Assembly (NCBI GenBank): GCA_025345505.1
Contig: JANVCC010000112.1
Span: 89,585 to 153,584 of the forward strand
Direction: 5' to 3'
Source: Todiramphus chloris collaris
Lineage: Eukaryota > Chordata > Aves > Coraciiformes > Alcedinidae
DNA length: 64,000 nucleotides
Below, piece after piece: positions 32,301-46,800 of this stretch (position 1 is the first letter of the stretch; each line of letters starts with the position of its first letter). The translations under genes were made by a program, and so were the position numbers. The notes under the pieces were generated by a model. That model did no database searches. It worked only from the letters and a program-made list of their open reading frames with translations, and was not told where the DNA came from.

Positions 32301-35300
32301 TCTCACTCAAAGGGTACGATACTCTACACTCGTAAGAGGCTGAAGAGATGGTCAAGCCCTATAGGTGCTTTCTCTACTCCTATTTCTTGTCTAATCTTTC
32401 TAAAAAGTGGTGGGTTTTGTTGTTTTTTAAAGAAAAAAAGCACAGGCAGACTTTTCATTCTTCATAACAAGAAAGACCATTAAGCTGATCCAGCTGCTGA
32501 GGGACTGGCACTAAAATTGGTAACTGGAAATTGGCACAGGATTGTAAAAAGGCTTCTGCCAAAATATATTGAAATTATGTAATCATATTAAACACACACT
32601 AATTACAGTGTGCATATTATTGCTACATTCTGGTTATGAAATCCTAGTATAGTAGCTAATGCACAATTGGAAGACGAGAGAGACTGTTCTGAGGCAAGCT
32701 GAGGTTGATGGAAATGCTCCTGTTGGCTGCACTGGGTTCTAGAGGAGAACATCTTGGTGTTTATTGTTGCAGAGCATGATTAGAAGATCAGCACTTGGAC
32801 TTGTACAGAACCCTGGTGCAGCAGCTCTTCAGATGTTTCATGTCCACTGTAGAAGAAATATAGCAAAGTCAGTAATAGTGGAGACTTCTGACCTTGTAAA
32901 TTCCCAGTGCTTCTGCAGCCTCTAGTGCAGCAGAGAGGCTGGTGGGTGGGTCAGCAGTGCTCACACCACCTCCAGAGCAGGTGACAAGTCTTGTTTCTGT
33001 TCCTTGCTGCTGGTGCTTCTCCAAAAGTAAAGCTCAGCCACCTGCAGAGCATCATCAGCTGTGGGGCTGGACCAGAGCTGAGACTGGAGTTCCCTCTACA
33101 CTCCGTGAAAAGTAGTCCTGCAAGTGTTTCCACCTGGAAATGACCTGGGTTTGGAGAATCTGTGTTCTTAGGAGACTGAGGGAAATTATCACCAGCGATA
33201 AAGTTCAGATTTTTCTCTTATTTTACTTTTAATTCACAAACTCACTCCCATTCAAAAATTGCCCTTTGCAGCACACCTTTTTCTCCCATCTCCCAGAATG
33301 TGTGGCTCATAATACACTTCTGCTTAAAAGTTCTGGACTCTTATGAATATTTAGTAGAAGGGCCACTTAATCTTCCTGCTGCTGTTAACAAAATGTAAAA
33401 AGATATATTTACTTTTGCTTCCTTTCTCAGCCATTTTTTCACTGCAGAACAAACTTTTTAGAACTGATTACAGCAGATGATTTAGCAGTATGGCCAAATA
33501 GTCCCTGCTTGATTAAGACGGATGGTAGCTGCATTTGGAGCAATAGTAATTAAGACTCCCATGGCAAGCAAGAAAAAATAACAAATTAATCTAATAAGAG
33601 CTTACAGGGGAACTCTTGAATTGGAAAGTGTTCTTAAAATCCAAAATTCTGAACCGCTAGTAAAATCTTAGCTGATTAAAGCTCACACAACTATTAATTT
33701 TTTTGTCATTGTATTTGTTTTTATAGCTTGCTATTTGTAACTTCTAATTTCAAAAATGATTTTACATGTTGCAGAAGCTTCAGACCTGAGTTTTTCAACA
33801 CAGAACAGACAGTTAAATCACAAGATTCTGGAAAATCAGATGAACTGTGTTTGTGGTTTGACGCACGCAGATGGCAAAACGTCTTTGCAGCGCAAGAACA
33901 CTTCATTTCTGCATTGCATCGTCTGTCTTGGTCAGGAATAGCTTCTCAAGACACACTGAAAATAAAGACTGATGTCTCATCAATGTCACAAGGACTCCTG
34001 GTCCCCAGCCTGTTTTGCTTGTGACATTCTAGAGCTCTCTTGATACTGCCCAAGTCCTCTCAAGAGGTCGGTGCCTCAGTTTCTACATGTGTAAGATGAG
34101 ATGTCCACCTCTTGAAGGCAGGGGAAAGCATGTTTACAGTGTGCAACACCTCTGGCACACTCACTGAGTTATTACTGCTACCATTAACTATTTCTATACC
34201 AATTCTTCTTAGAGAGGCGAGGTGGTTAATGTCTCATGGTCAACAGCATAACGTCCTTGCCGTTCAGGTGCGACCGACAGAAAAAGCCCAAATGATTTAA
34301 GGGTAGTACTACTTTTAGAAGAGAGGTGGCTTGTTCAGCTTTTTAAAGTCCTTAAGATAATGTCTTTTATATCAAGGATAGATTTATTTGATATTTATGC
34401 AGTTGGCAGTGGGATTTGAAATATAACATAAGCACTTCCTGAGATGTCAGTACTCCGATGTTAGTGGTCTGAACAAGGATGTAATTCATATCTGCAGGTG
34501 CTTACTCTGGTATCAAACACTTCAATAACATCATGCCTGTGGAATCCGGCACTCCCCAGTGTCCCATTTGTATCCTGATATGCCCACGTCTTTCCTATGT
34601 GTGTTTTTCTTTCTTAAGGAGCTCTCATTTCCTTCAATAGGATATGTTTTATTTCATCCTTTTTCCTGCTTTTACTCATATTAATGTCACCGCATTCACT
34701 GGTAATAGCTGGGCTTGGAAATAACCCGTATATCCCTGAAAACACCGGGCCTGAAATTCAATGCCTGGGATACTTTATTAAGAAAGAATAGATGTTTAAG
34801 TGAAGGGAGGCAATAATTTCTTTCTGGACTCTTAATTTGATCTACCCCGTTAAAGGTGCATCAGGCATGCTCAGCCCCAGCCTGGTGGCCCTCACCATTC
34901 TCCTGGTAGGCAGCGTTTGAGAGACCTGGGATGGGAGTTTTCTGGGGCCTTTCTGCTAAGTGGCTGTACAGGTTGAACCTGGACGCTGCCAGGTAGAGGG
35001 ATTTACTCCTTGTCTAAGAGACTCAAGACACCTTTAGGCTTTTCCTTCTGAATTTCTTCAGAATGAAAAGGAGGGAGGTCAGGTGATAGGCTCTTGCTGG
35101 GGAGTGAGTGCTGGGAAAGGGCTCTGTCAGGGTGGGCAGAGCAGCTGATACTCTTGGGGCTACTTTCACCTAGTTTTGCTTACACTTTCTGTGCCATGAA
35201 ACATTATCTTTCCCTTTTCCAGTTGCTTTGTGGACGTGAGACTTAATAAAACTCTTGTAGACAAGGAAAAAGTATCTGACTTGAGTCTTACACAGGGTAT

Positions 35301-37320
35301 ACAGTTGATTCCCAAACGTGACGGTGATGGGAGAGATCTCCTCTCAGAAGCTCTGAAATGCCACAGCAAGTTTCTAGTTAGGAGGCTGCTTTGGAGAAGT
35401 GTTTTGGTTAAATATACTGGAGTGTTCAGTGCATGAAAGCTTTTTATTTCCTGTCATTATCTTGGTATGATCACAAGTGCCTTTTTTATTATTTTTCTGG
35501 ATGTGCTCATCAGCTGTAGCTTTTCCCATCCCTGGGGGAATTTCCCTGCCCTGAAAAGCTGAACTTCACAATATCAAGTAGAAACTAGAATTTTTTTCCC
35601 AGCCAGTAAGGAGAGCAGCACCAGAGTCTCTAAGTTACCAGTGCTCTACTTGGGGAAAGTTTAGAAGCCATAATCTGTTTGACCAGCTCAGCTGGGTAAG
35701 TTAGTGCTTCATTGTGAGCTCTTGTAGGCGACTTATCGGAGAAATGGGGACCAACAGAAACGCTGCGGAGCGAAGGGGCTCGCCCGCAACTGAGCACCCC
35801 CCTTCGCAAGGCACAGGGTCTGTACGTATGCACTTCACTATAAAGCCAGGCTAGGTTTCCTGCTTGCAGCATGAAGCAAGTGTTGTTACTCTTCTAGCTG
35901 GTGGACGAACCCCATGTGTTCAGCAGAAGCAGACCCGTTCCTTTCTTTACACTGCGGTGTCAGGTGGATTTTGGTTTCCTGAGATATTTTTGTGTTAGGC
36001 CACATACAAACTGGCTTGATTTAGAGATAATCCCCGCTGCATGAGCCTGATTCTGCCTGTGACTGTGTTTGTTCTTTCATTGTCGTTTTGATAGACACGA
36101 AGGCACAAAGTGTGAATAAGCCCAGGAGAAAATAAGCCCTGCGAACGTGCTTGTAGCCCTGTCAGGGTTTTATGACTGTCACTCGAGGAGCCACGTGGTG
36201 ACAAAGCCAATGCAGACAGAACAGCCATCTTCTTCCAAAAGCACTGGCTCCTATGACTTGAAATTAGTACAGCTTGAGCTGTACAGGAGCTATGACCCAA
36301 AAGGTAATTTGTCCAACTTAATTAACGGAAGACAATGGTGCAATTACACTGAAGCACATTATGGGTTGGTATGATGAGAATGCCCTTATAAGATCTGAGA
36401 AGCATGCTCTATTGGGGGTTATAAGATACTTAAAACCCCACAGATGGGGATTGGGAGAGGCATACAGTATTCACGTTATTTCACTCTCACAGTTTATAAA
36501 TAGCAAAAATGCAATTTCCTGCTTTCATTCAGGGCAGCTGCAGGTCCCACTGGCCTGTGGAAAATGGCCAGGTTGACTCACGATTAAGCCCAAGTGCCAC
36601 ATGCATCTTACCTGCTTCAGCAAAGTGCTTAATATCACTTTCTGTCTTTCTCAAATTTCCCTGTTCTTCCCATCATCGGGCAACTTGGTTTTTCATTTTA
36701 AACATTTTCTTCTATGATCTAGCCTAGAAAATGGGTAATTCTCTGCTACCAGCAGGGGGGGATGGGGAACACAAGATGTTAGCTCTACTGGAAAGGGGGG
36801 AGAAAGAAAACAAAGAGGAATTAATTTAATTTCCTCTCTTCAGCAGGTGGAACAAGTCTGCCTGCCTGGATAAAGTGTATGTTCCTATCCTCCCCTCCAT
36901 GGAGCCTCCTCTTACTCTTTAGGTTGTTGGGTTTTTTTTTCTTTTAGCTGGCAGGACTTCAGTTAATCTCTCCAGAGGAGTAAGCAAATGCCATTTTTTT
37001 TTCTTTGTCTTTATAATGTTTTAAATATCCTAGAGCTTCTAATTCTGGGAGAGGACAGGTTTTCCCTTCACAATTACTTACTGAATGTGCTGAAGGGAAG
37101 CAAAGAAATAAACAAGTAGAGAAATCAAACTTTCATGATTGCCAAGGGTGTGCACTTCCTCTGTGATGTGCTGCATGAAAGCCCCACCTCAGACCAGTAA
37201 ATCTCTGCAGACAAAAGCTTCTTAAAGATTTATTTAGCAGTTACTATGCATAGAGAAAAAGAACTTTGGGACATCTTTGACTTTGTCCCTTTCAGACAGA
37301 TTTAACAAAGTCATAAAGTA
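26386..37320. other. Intergenic, no gene seen
   Basis: No exon with recognisable homology was found. Short open frames are below 105 codons and scattered on both strands. The sequence has AT-rich, TAATTA-rich blocks (for example 27340-27560, 31480-31560 and 33440-33620) and small A/T runs such as those near 29085-29135. Confidence 0.6.
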
Positions 37321-37820
37321 ATCACAGAATCAGAATAGTTTCAGCTGGAAGAGACCTTCAAGCTCATCCAGTCCAGCCTTACTCCCAGCCCTATCAAACC
37401 CACTCAGCCCTGTCCCTGAGCACAACATCTGCCCAACTCTTAAACCCCTCCAGGGCTGGGGACTCCACCAGCTCCCTGGGCAGCCCATTCCAGGGCCTGC
37501 CAACCCTTTCTGGAAAGAGATGCTTCCTGAGATCCAGCCTGACCCTCCCCTGGGGCAGCTCTAGGCCATTGCCTCTTGTTCTGTCCCTTGTCCCCAGGGA
37601 GAACAGCCCAGCTCCCGCCTCGCTGCACCTTCCCTTCAGGTGCTGGAGAGGGCAAGAAGGTCTCCCCTCAGCCTTCTCTTCTCAAGGCTGCACAGCCCCA
37701 GATCCTTCAGCCTTTCCTCATGAGACACACGCTCCAAACCCTTTACCAGCTCTGCAGCCTCTGGACCCTCTCCAGCACCTCAACGTCCTTGGAGAGAGGG
37801 GCCCAAGCTGCACACGTTGT
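37321..37820 (-). mobile_element. CR1 LINE 3' fragment
   Basis: It begins ATCACAGAATCAGAATAG and continues ctggaagagaccttcaagc. The far end carries CTCCAGCACCTCAACGTCC-type sequence of the CR1 body. This is a truncated copy in reverse orientation. Confidence 0.9.
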
Positions 37821-40800
37821 TGGATGCATGCAGGGAGATGTGCACACGCACAGGAGGAATAACAATGATGGTGATGAACCCAAAATGGATTCAAAACCAG
37901 GTTTTTACCTCCCCTTTTCACAACAGGGTTGGCTTCACCTCCAGAGATACTAAAATTCAGAAAACAAACTACTATATTCTCTTTTTATTTTTCTGATTGA
38001 ATGTTTCATCCAGCCTTGTGGCTGCTTCTCAGGGCCAACCCCTCACCATTCCCAGGTGCCAGGGGGAGGTTGGGGTGGGGGCAGTGGTGTCAGCTGGGGG
38101 ACAGGGGCAGTGGTGTCACCTATGGGACAGGCTGGGCTCAGCTGTCTCCCACTGCCCCGGAGCTGCAGCCACCTCCTCAGCACTGGGGCTGGAGACTCCG
38201 GGCTTTGCAGAGGGTAAGTTCTCTGAGAGGATTTTCCCCTTCAAAATACTTTTTATTTAGTTTTTCCTCCATTTTTGTCACCTAATGAGTGTAGTTTTGG
38301 GAGCTGAAGGCTTCCTGTTGTTGGGGGTGCTGCATGGGGCCAATCTCAGCCCGGAGCAGATCCTGCTTTGTGCTCGGTGAGTGGGATACGGTGTTTCTTT
38401 GTGTGTGTAGCTCTAGCTTCTAGTGGTGATGCTTCCCCCCCACAACGTTTCTGCTCTGTGGGTGCTGGAAGCTGTCTGAATGGTGTGGCTCTTCTGGCTC
38501 TTCATGAACTCTGTTCCTTGATGTGATTTTTCCGGACTAAATAATGCCTGAAATAATAAAAGGACCCCAGCTCTGAGAGCAGGGTTACCCTTCTCCTGCT
38601 TTGAGTTTCATTTAGTTTTACTAACCAGTAAAAAGCTAGGTTTAGTTTTTTATTCCTTTCAGGGAAGGCTGCAGAGGAACTATGAAGTCTTGTTGCCCAT
38701 GAAGTAGCAAAACTCCGGCACAAAAGGCTCTTGGATACCATCCCCAGCCAGGATAAGCTATGGAGTATCTCAGTAGTACCTTGACTCCTCTCCAGGGATT
38801 TTACTCCAGTTGTAGCCCTGGTTTAACTCCCCTTGGGTTCACGGTGTTGTCTGCTGGAAGCTGCTCCTTCCAGAGCAAGCCACCGAGTCCACTTTCAGAT
38901 TCTCCCCAGATCTCAGTCTGAGGCCTCGTTTCAGTCTGCTTGCAGACGGGACAGGGGGTATTGAGGTGTCCGGCCGGGGAAGATAAAAGCCAAACATGAC
39001 ATTGTGCTTTGAACACATTTCAAACATAAACTCGAGCTTTCAAGGCCTTTGAGGGTACGTTTTGGTTCCGGGGTGCGTGTTGTTTGTACAAGAGCAAAAG
39101 GAGAGGCCTGTTTTTGCTTTGATTTTAGCATAACGCCAAGGAAAATTAGGTAACGCTTTCTCTGCGCACTGCTGGGGTCTGGGGTGAGCTCAATTTGGGC
39201 AACCATCTTGTCTTTCCCTCTCCTCCTCTTGTGCTGCAGCAGGGCAGGGGCTCTTCACTCCCACTGAAGATGCCTGGGTGGTGGGCAGCTCAGCGGGCAG
39301 GGGTGGGAAGGGAGCAGAGCAGGTACACAGCTTGGGGAGAGCGGCTCTTTGTAAGGACAGGGCCGTAACTAAGCAATTATATGTATCTGGGAAGTGGAAA
39401 TAAGGAAATAGAAGGTTAAGCACTAAGGTGGTCTTTTAATTAACCCCCAGCACAGCGTGGAAACACTTGGTAGGTGTGCCTGTCCTTAATTCTCTGTGTG
39501 CAGGAGCCAGGTACTATCAACCAGGAACTGCCTTCTGTGAAAGAGGAGGATTGACCCGCGTCACTGCACAATAGTGGTGAAACCTTCAGAACCCCCCTAC
39601 ATCAAAGGAGAGACAGCAGAGAAAGCTTTCCCACAGTGATCTGGAATGAAATGGGAACTCAGAGTCTCTCAGGGACCAACTTTGATGGTCCCAGTGTCGC
39701 TCCCCGGTCTGCAGAGACTGGTTTCGGTGGGTAGCTTGGCTCTTCTGCACGGGCCTAGAGAACTTGTGAGGACACCTTCTGCTGTTTGCAGCACCATGCC
39801 CTGAGTAAGGTCTCCAGCTGTGTTGTGTTTCCTTACAGTTGTCCACTTTTTACCAGTTTCTCTCTGCACCAAAACGTTCTGAATACACGTGGCAGGTACT
39901 TCCCCTTGGTTCCTTTCCTTGCATCGCACTGAGGCACAGACACGGGGCGAGTTAACCCACCTTTCTGTCCATCTCTTTCCCCTTTCTCCCCCTGCACGTT
40001 CGGTTCCTCGTCTCATGATGACTTAAACACAGAACCCAACTGATGCCCGTGAGTCTTGCGAGAGCGGGGCTTACGCCTGTGCCCCAGCAAATTCATTCGG
40101 TGCAGGAGCTCAAGCACGTGGGCAGGGTTCCACAGGATCAGCGCCTCGCCTGCAGGGTGGGATGGTCTTTGTGTGCCTGGACAGTGCCATTTATCACAGG
40201 AGGGAACAAAACCAGATCCGTAAATGAGTGCAAGGTGTCTGCCAGCACCGGGCTGGTTCCCTTAAACTGCAAAGGTGGAAGTAATCTTTGAGGATGGGGA
40301 GGGGTGGAGGGGAATGGAAAGTTATTAAAAGCAGAAGAGATCTCAAGGAACCCAACTTCGTTTCATTCTTATGAAGAAGCTTTGAATACAATAGGGAAAA
40401 AGCATTGGGAGTAATTATCCAAAATGGGTGGCATAAATCCGAGCAGAAAGTAATACATCAGTTTTAAAGCTACTCATTTCAAACTGTGAGTTAGATTTAT
40501 TTGACCTGCATTTGGGAGCAAATATTAATGAAAGGGCGAAGGCAGCTTATGGCTCTTTCAGTTCTTTCATTTCCCACTAGATGTCTCCAGTGTAAAAACT
40601 AATTATGAATGTTCTTGATTTAATTTGGAAAAAAAAATTGGATGAAGCTTTTTTTTTTTTTTTTTAATTATTATTTCTTTTAAAGTCTGGTGCTATTGTG
40701 CAGTGTGCAGCTTAACCCTTGATCTTTCTTCAGTAACTACTTCAGCCTCAAGTATGACAAGGGTCCACTTACCAATAATGCAGTTGATGGAATACTTTTT

Positions 40801-43800
40801 TTTAATAAAGAGTTGTCCAAGTATTATGATAATCATGTCTTTATTCTCACCAGTTCTTTGGCTGGTATCTGTAACGTGTAAGTTATTTCCCAGCTCTGAT
40901 GATACATGTTCAGTGGTCTGTGAAAGTTCTCTGGTTTTTTATTTATGACTATATTGGCATGCTGTACTTGAACGCGGGCCTCCTTTTGGAGTTACTCTTT
41001 TCAAGAGCAGCTTTGTAAGAGAAAAGGTCTGGGTGAATCTGGAGAAGTGCCTTCTTTTGTCACGCTGTTAAAATGAAAGGGTCTCTGAATAGATACGAGG
41101 ATCCACTCACGTGGATCTCGCTGTGGAGTTGAGGCTTCATCCTAGAAAAAAAGCAGCATTTCTGCTGGCACTTTTCGGGTGCCTGCAGACAAGAAGCATT
41201 TAGAAATGCACAGAGCACTTTGGGTAGCAGTCGTTTAATATTGTAGAGTCATTGACCTATTCACACTTCATTGAAAACAAATTTGGTTGATTTTTCTTTC
41301 TTTCTTTTTCTTTTAAAGCGTGGCTCTTGGTACTCTCTGCGTGATGTTTTTACCCCGCTGCTGTCTGCTGAGCTGTGGAGGACTGGACAGCTTATGTTTG
41401 GAGCAAGCAAAAAATCCATCTCCACACTTGAACTTGTTGAGGTAAGGAACAAAATTAAAAAGTCAAGCTTGGACTAAAGCATAGTTAGTTCCCTTCTTGT
41501 AGACCTGCTGTTAGTTAGCTACTTGCTTTACCGTTGCACGTGTCTTTTCCTCGTCCGAGCTGGCAGATTGTCAGAGTCTGAGATCAAGTATGACATTTGT
41601 CCATTGAGTTTGGCCTGTACTGGTGATCCACGTTTTTAGGGAAGAGCTTTAAGGTGCATTTTGGAAATTCATTGTTGAAACGTTTCCATTAGCACCGATG
41701 GTGCTGTTATTAGTGGAGTTTCACTGTCCTCATCATTATTATCTCCAACAGAAGGAAAAATAGGTCAGTACAAGACACTCTGGAAAACTTTGTATTTGTT
41801 TCAGCATTTAGGTACAAGCCTGCTTGGTAGTTACAGGTTGGAGCACGACCACTACAGCTAATGCTTTGTTGGTGTCAGAACCAGTGCTGGAGCTCAGCTA
41901 GTACCAAAGCCCTTGCCAGGCCTTAGCAGGTTGGTGACAGCTCCTCAGATGGAATGTAGGGATGTACAAATTCCACAGCTGTTTCATTGTCCTTTCCAGT
42001 CCCCTCTTCCACTCAGCTCTGCTCTCCCAAGAAAGACGTGCCATTAAACACAGTGTAATCACAGGCACAGCAGGTGAACTGAGATGCAGACATCTAGCAA
42101 TGGTTTAAATAAAAGGCATGAGTAATAATAATAGTAATAATAATATAAAAAAGCAAACAAAAACCCCCACTGCCAGTCACCATAAGAAAAGGTATCCACT
42201 GGGAAATTAGTAATTGCCCTCTGTGGACTACACAGCATATGCTGGCTGCATCCTGCTGCCATTTTCATTTAAAAACATTGAAGTTAAGTTATAGCATTAT
42301 AAGGAAACACACTTCAAACCCTATACTTAAAGGTACAAAGGCAGCAACGGTCTAAACTGAAATGTCTTCGTAGCTATTACATAAACATAAGACTTATGAT
42401 GGATAGCAGAAAAAAAGTGAACCAATGATTCTTCTCCCCAAAGAACCACAAATATTTTTTTTCCCAATTAATGACAGTGAACCACAAACAAACATTTCAA
42501 AAGAGCCGATGACATTTTTCTGATCGCTTTATTTTACTCTGCTGTTCATATTGCTGGGTGCTGGGCTGCAGTTTGCACTGAATGAATGTTCTGTGGTCAG
42601 TTCTGTGTTAAACATCTCAAAGGTAATTTCCCAAAATGGTCAGGAAAAAAGACTTGCTGTTCCATCTAATTCCCTACTGCTAAATTTCATCTCTCTGAAT
42701 TTAAGCCTTGGAATATTCGTAAGCAGTTGACTTCAGTGCCTGTGTTGGAAAAGGCATATTTCACACTTCTGATGGACTTTTTTCCATTTGTGTTTGCTTA
42801 GTGTATAAAATCTGGCTGCTTAATTGTCAATGGAGTTCCTAAACGATCTAGTCTTTCCCCTTCAGTGGCTCCACAACTGTTTGCTTGTGCAAGAATGTCA
42901 TGAGGAAAGGTGGTTCCTTCCAATCTCTTCCGGAAATCAAAGGCTTCACAATGAAGCACCTAGGCCTGCAGGGGGTTCAAACCAACCTGCTCTGTCCTGC
43001 CTCTTGGCAGCACTTTCTGGCTTGGCCTGTGTGGTCTGCGTGGAGCACAGGCAAAGCAAGCTCTGATCTGCTTCTCAAAGGCATAATCCCAGCTGCACGA
43101 GCTGTGTGGATTACAGATTATGCAGATTACAGACTACATTCTGCAGTTAGTGCTGAATGTATCCATGATTTACAGCCAGCATGGATGCTTCACTTAGACC
43201 ATGAAACTTCGGGTGGCTCTTGACGAGCAGCACGCGTGGTGCTTGTTCCTGTGCAGGGCTTTGTCACCCGGTGCCGATGTACGGTGAGCAGCTTTGTTTT
43301 CAGCTTCTGGGGGGGGTGGTACTGGTGAAACAGCACGGAGCCAGCCTAAAACCCCACCAGCAGGCACCTGTCCTTCTTTTGCTTGCTTGCTTTTCTTTTT
43401 TCCTTTCACTTCTCTTTCAGACATCAATTTCTTGTCTTCCACACGGAAGCCCGGTGTTCGGTGTGGCCTCTCGGAGTCGGAGCTCGCACAGTGAGCTGCT
43501 GGGGAACCAGAGGGCTCTGCCCGCCTCTCTTCTCTCGCTCGCACCTCACCGAATCCCCAAGCTTCACGGGAATCTGTGGGCACTATTATAATTAGATAAT
43601 AGAATCATTTCATATGCAATTGAAAGCGCTGCAGGGAAAGAAGAGGAGTGTTTGGGAAAGTAGATTGTAATTACTTGAGCTGGAATTTGGCCAGGATACA
43701 GAGGTTAGTCTTGCGAAAAGTACCGAGGGACTTTCAATGAACACAACTAGTTAGGATCTCAGTCAGAGTTCTGATTTGAAAGATGCAGCCCTCGCAGCCT

Positions 43801-46800
43801 GGTGCCCCCACAGTGGACTCATTCAGGCCTGAACAGAGCTACCAGAAAAAGCCACAAGCAATTTTCTATGATAAAAAGGAAACAGAGGTGACTGGGAATG
43901 CTTTTTGTTCTGCCCCAAATCGTCCTTGGCATTTTCTCCAACATTTTCCAACTGAAACAGAAAGTTTGCTGTGGGAAGGGAAGTGCATCTCTGCTAAAGG
44001 GACCTGAAATTTTAAGTCTAGGGGCCAAAGAGATTGTATGGTCATGTGAGAGACCTCAAAAAATTGGGAATACAGCTCCATTTGCAGTGGAAGATGAGCA
44101 CAAACCCTGTGCGACCTAAAAGAATATCCCAGCATAAAATCTGAGCCTTAATCAGGCTGAGAAGCCCAGCAATGGTTCAGTTTTCAGTCATGGAGAAGAT
44201 GCTGGTGTCATTAAGGGAGACTCTGACTTTTACTCTCTGAAAAGGACCCTTCTTATTTTCATCTTTACTGCTAGTCAGAAAGATATATACTCTCCAAATA
44301 ATAGCAGTTTCCTTGTGCTGGAGTTATAGTGGCTTTGTGATACAATAAACAGCACCCTGTCATAAGTCTTGTATAAAAAATGGCCTGACATTTCTTTAAA
44401 AGTAAAGAGAAACACTACTGCAGTGATGACCTCTGCACAAGGTCACAGATGTTTTGCATGGTGGGGGAAACTATGGTTACATACTTACACACGAGGATAT
44501 ATTGCTTACTTTTCACAAAGCGTTTTCCTGAGAAATTACAGTACATTAGAAACCGTCGGGTGAGCCTCCACTCAGCCTTTTAGTGCTCTTTTTTTTTGAA
44601 ATGATACAAAACAGAATAAATATGGCAGGGTGGGTTGCTAAACTTTTTGTTCCCCCTTCCTTTCACTCACTTTGTTAAAAAAAAGCAACCAAAAAACCAG
44701 CAAAAAAAGAAGTCTTGAATGCCTAACTGTCCAAATTGGATGGGATTTTGAAGAATAAAATGGAGCTGGTCTTGAGGAGGTTTGTAATTCAGCATAAGTC
44801 TGAAGAACTGCCTAAATATTTGGATATTTATCTGCAGCAATTGAATTGGAGATCTTGCCACGATAGTTTATTTAGCTGATTTCTTGTGCTGCCAGCTGGT
44901 GGGACTTGGTGCCACCACCCGCTGCTGGAGTGCTGCTTGGTGTGTGCACATCCTGGGTAAGACATTTGAGGTTTATCTCCTGCCATGGGGTAAATGGAGC
45001 TACCTGCTTAGAGAGGGCTGCTTCATTTGCTGCTGATGGATCCAGCCGGGCGTTTGACCCCGGTGTGTGCATACATCGAATGCATCATCATCGAGGAACT
45101 CGCTAGGGTCACCAAAACCCAGTTCCCTCAGGATATTTTACTTGACTGGTCCGGTCCCTTGAGATGCTGTGCAGCTGGGTTCCTACTCCTGTGTCAGCTC
45201 AGACTGAGGGTAAGAGAACTCCCTGAGCTCAGGAGGAATAGTGAAAACCTTGCTGATTTACCAGCTGAAAATGTTCCTGGCCACTTAAATCGCATGGAAA
45301 GAAGAGCACCAGGAATCCAGTCCATTCTGCCAAAGTAAGGTTTCAGACTGACAAATTTACGTCGAAATAGCCGCACTAATTCCTTTTTCAAGCTGTCTAA
45401 TCTTCAGTATGAGGGTAATCCAAAATCAGGGCCCGTTGATCTTAATGTGGTGAGCTGCAAACTACCTACTGCTGGTTCAGCAGCTGCTCTGTGAATGTTT
45501 GGAGATCTCTGCAGTGAACCAAGAACTAGATGTGAGGTCAGGAGCCCCTGTCAGAAGTTAGAGCCGAGGCTGCCACACAAATGAGTGAATGCAACTGAAA
45601 GGCAAATGAGTATGAATGAAGATTTTTATCCAGGTTACCACAGCTTGATTATTTTTTTTTCCTAAGATCAGACAACAAAGCCAAGAATAAAAGAGTTCCA
45701 TAGAGTTCCTCTCTGGTGTTCTCTCTGTTGGACCAGGCTTTCTTAGATGCTTTCAGCTAGTTGAAAGGCCAGGTGGCAAAGGAGAGTGAATAAAATCCAG
45801 ATTCTGCTATTGCTTGTTCTTTGGTGAGTACTCCCTTTGAACCTGCTGCCGTGTTTGCAGAGCAAGACACTCAGGTCAGCAAGGATGCTCTTGTGTAAAG
45901 CCATTTGGAGGCTTGATTCTGGCCCAGTGATGAGCAAGGAGTAACCACTGTTCTCTGAACCTCTCCCTGTATACTCAGAACCGTTTCTGATCTGTTTTGC
46001 AGTCAAATAACGTAAAAGTTTTAGTAACCATGTGGGACTATTAAAACACACAACCCCAAACGAGTTTGTCACAATTTAACGGTGTGATGCCCTTCCTAGC
46101 AGGGTAGAAAATTATCATCTCCATTGCCTGGGGACATAACGTGATGGGGAAACATTTTCCCTTCTCCTTAAATACTGTCCGTTGGACATTAATTTCCTTA
46201 ACTGCCATTCTGTTTAGAGAACGACCGGTGTCAAACAGCAATAGACTTCCTCTCAGAGATCTGTGGGTAATTCAAAATCAGGGCCAAAATCCAAACCTGA
46301 GGTCTGGCTAATGGGTAGTGCTGGTGAGCTGGTCATTTCAAATGAAGCTTTTTCTTTAAACGATACTGTTTGGTGTGCTCCCAGCATGTCAGTTGAGGGC
46401 AGTGATGCTCTTAGGAAGGACTTTCCCTGGGTTTATGCCAGAAGTGATTTAAAACATACTTGAAAACATACCTGCTCTAGCTGGGTTTCTGTGTGATTGA
46501 GCCAAGTAGTCAAAAATGGTCTGTGGCTTTGGGGGAGTCCCTTCTTTGACTGCCTAATGAATTTATCAGTGCCTAACTTGTGGCATCTTCCTTATATCTT
46601 CCCCTTTCCTTATATTTCTAATGTGGATACTGTCACTGATATTCTCATCTTCTTGACCTCATGTTTGCGCCAGATAACGCATTGATAGGGGTTGATGTTT
46701 AGCAGGACTCTGTGCTTACAAGGTTCAGAGAGTTTAATAAATCAAGGTCAAGGTATCAGCTGCCATTTTTTTTTCTGTAGGGAAACTGAGGCAGGGAGAC

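Noticed and set aside
43194-43591. Overlapping 129- and 123-codon frames on opposite strands
   Set aside because: There is no recognisable domain and no splice support. Overlap on both strands in a GC-richer stretch is typical of chance.
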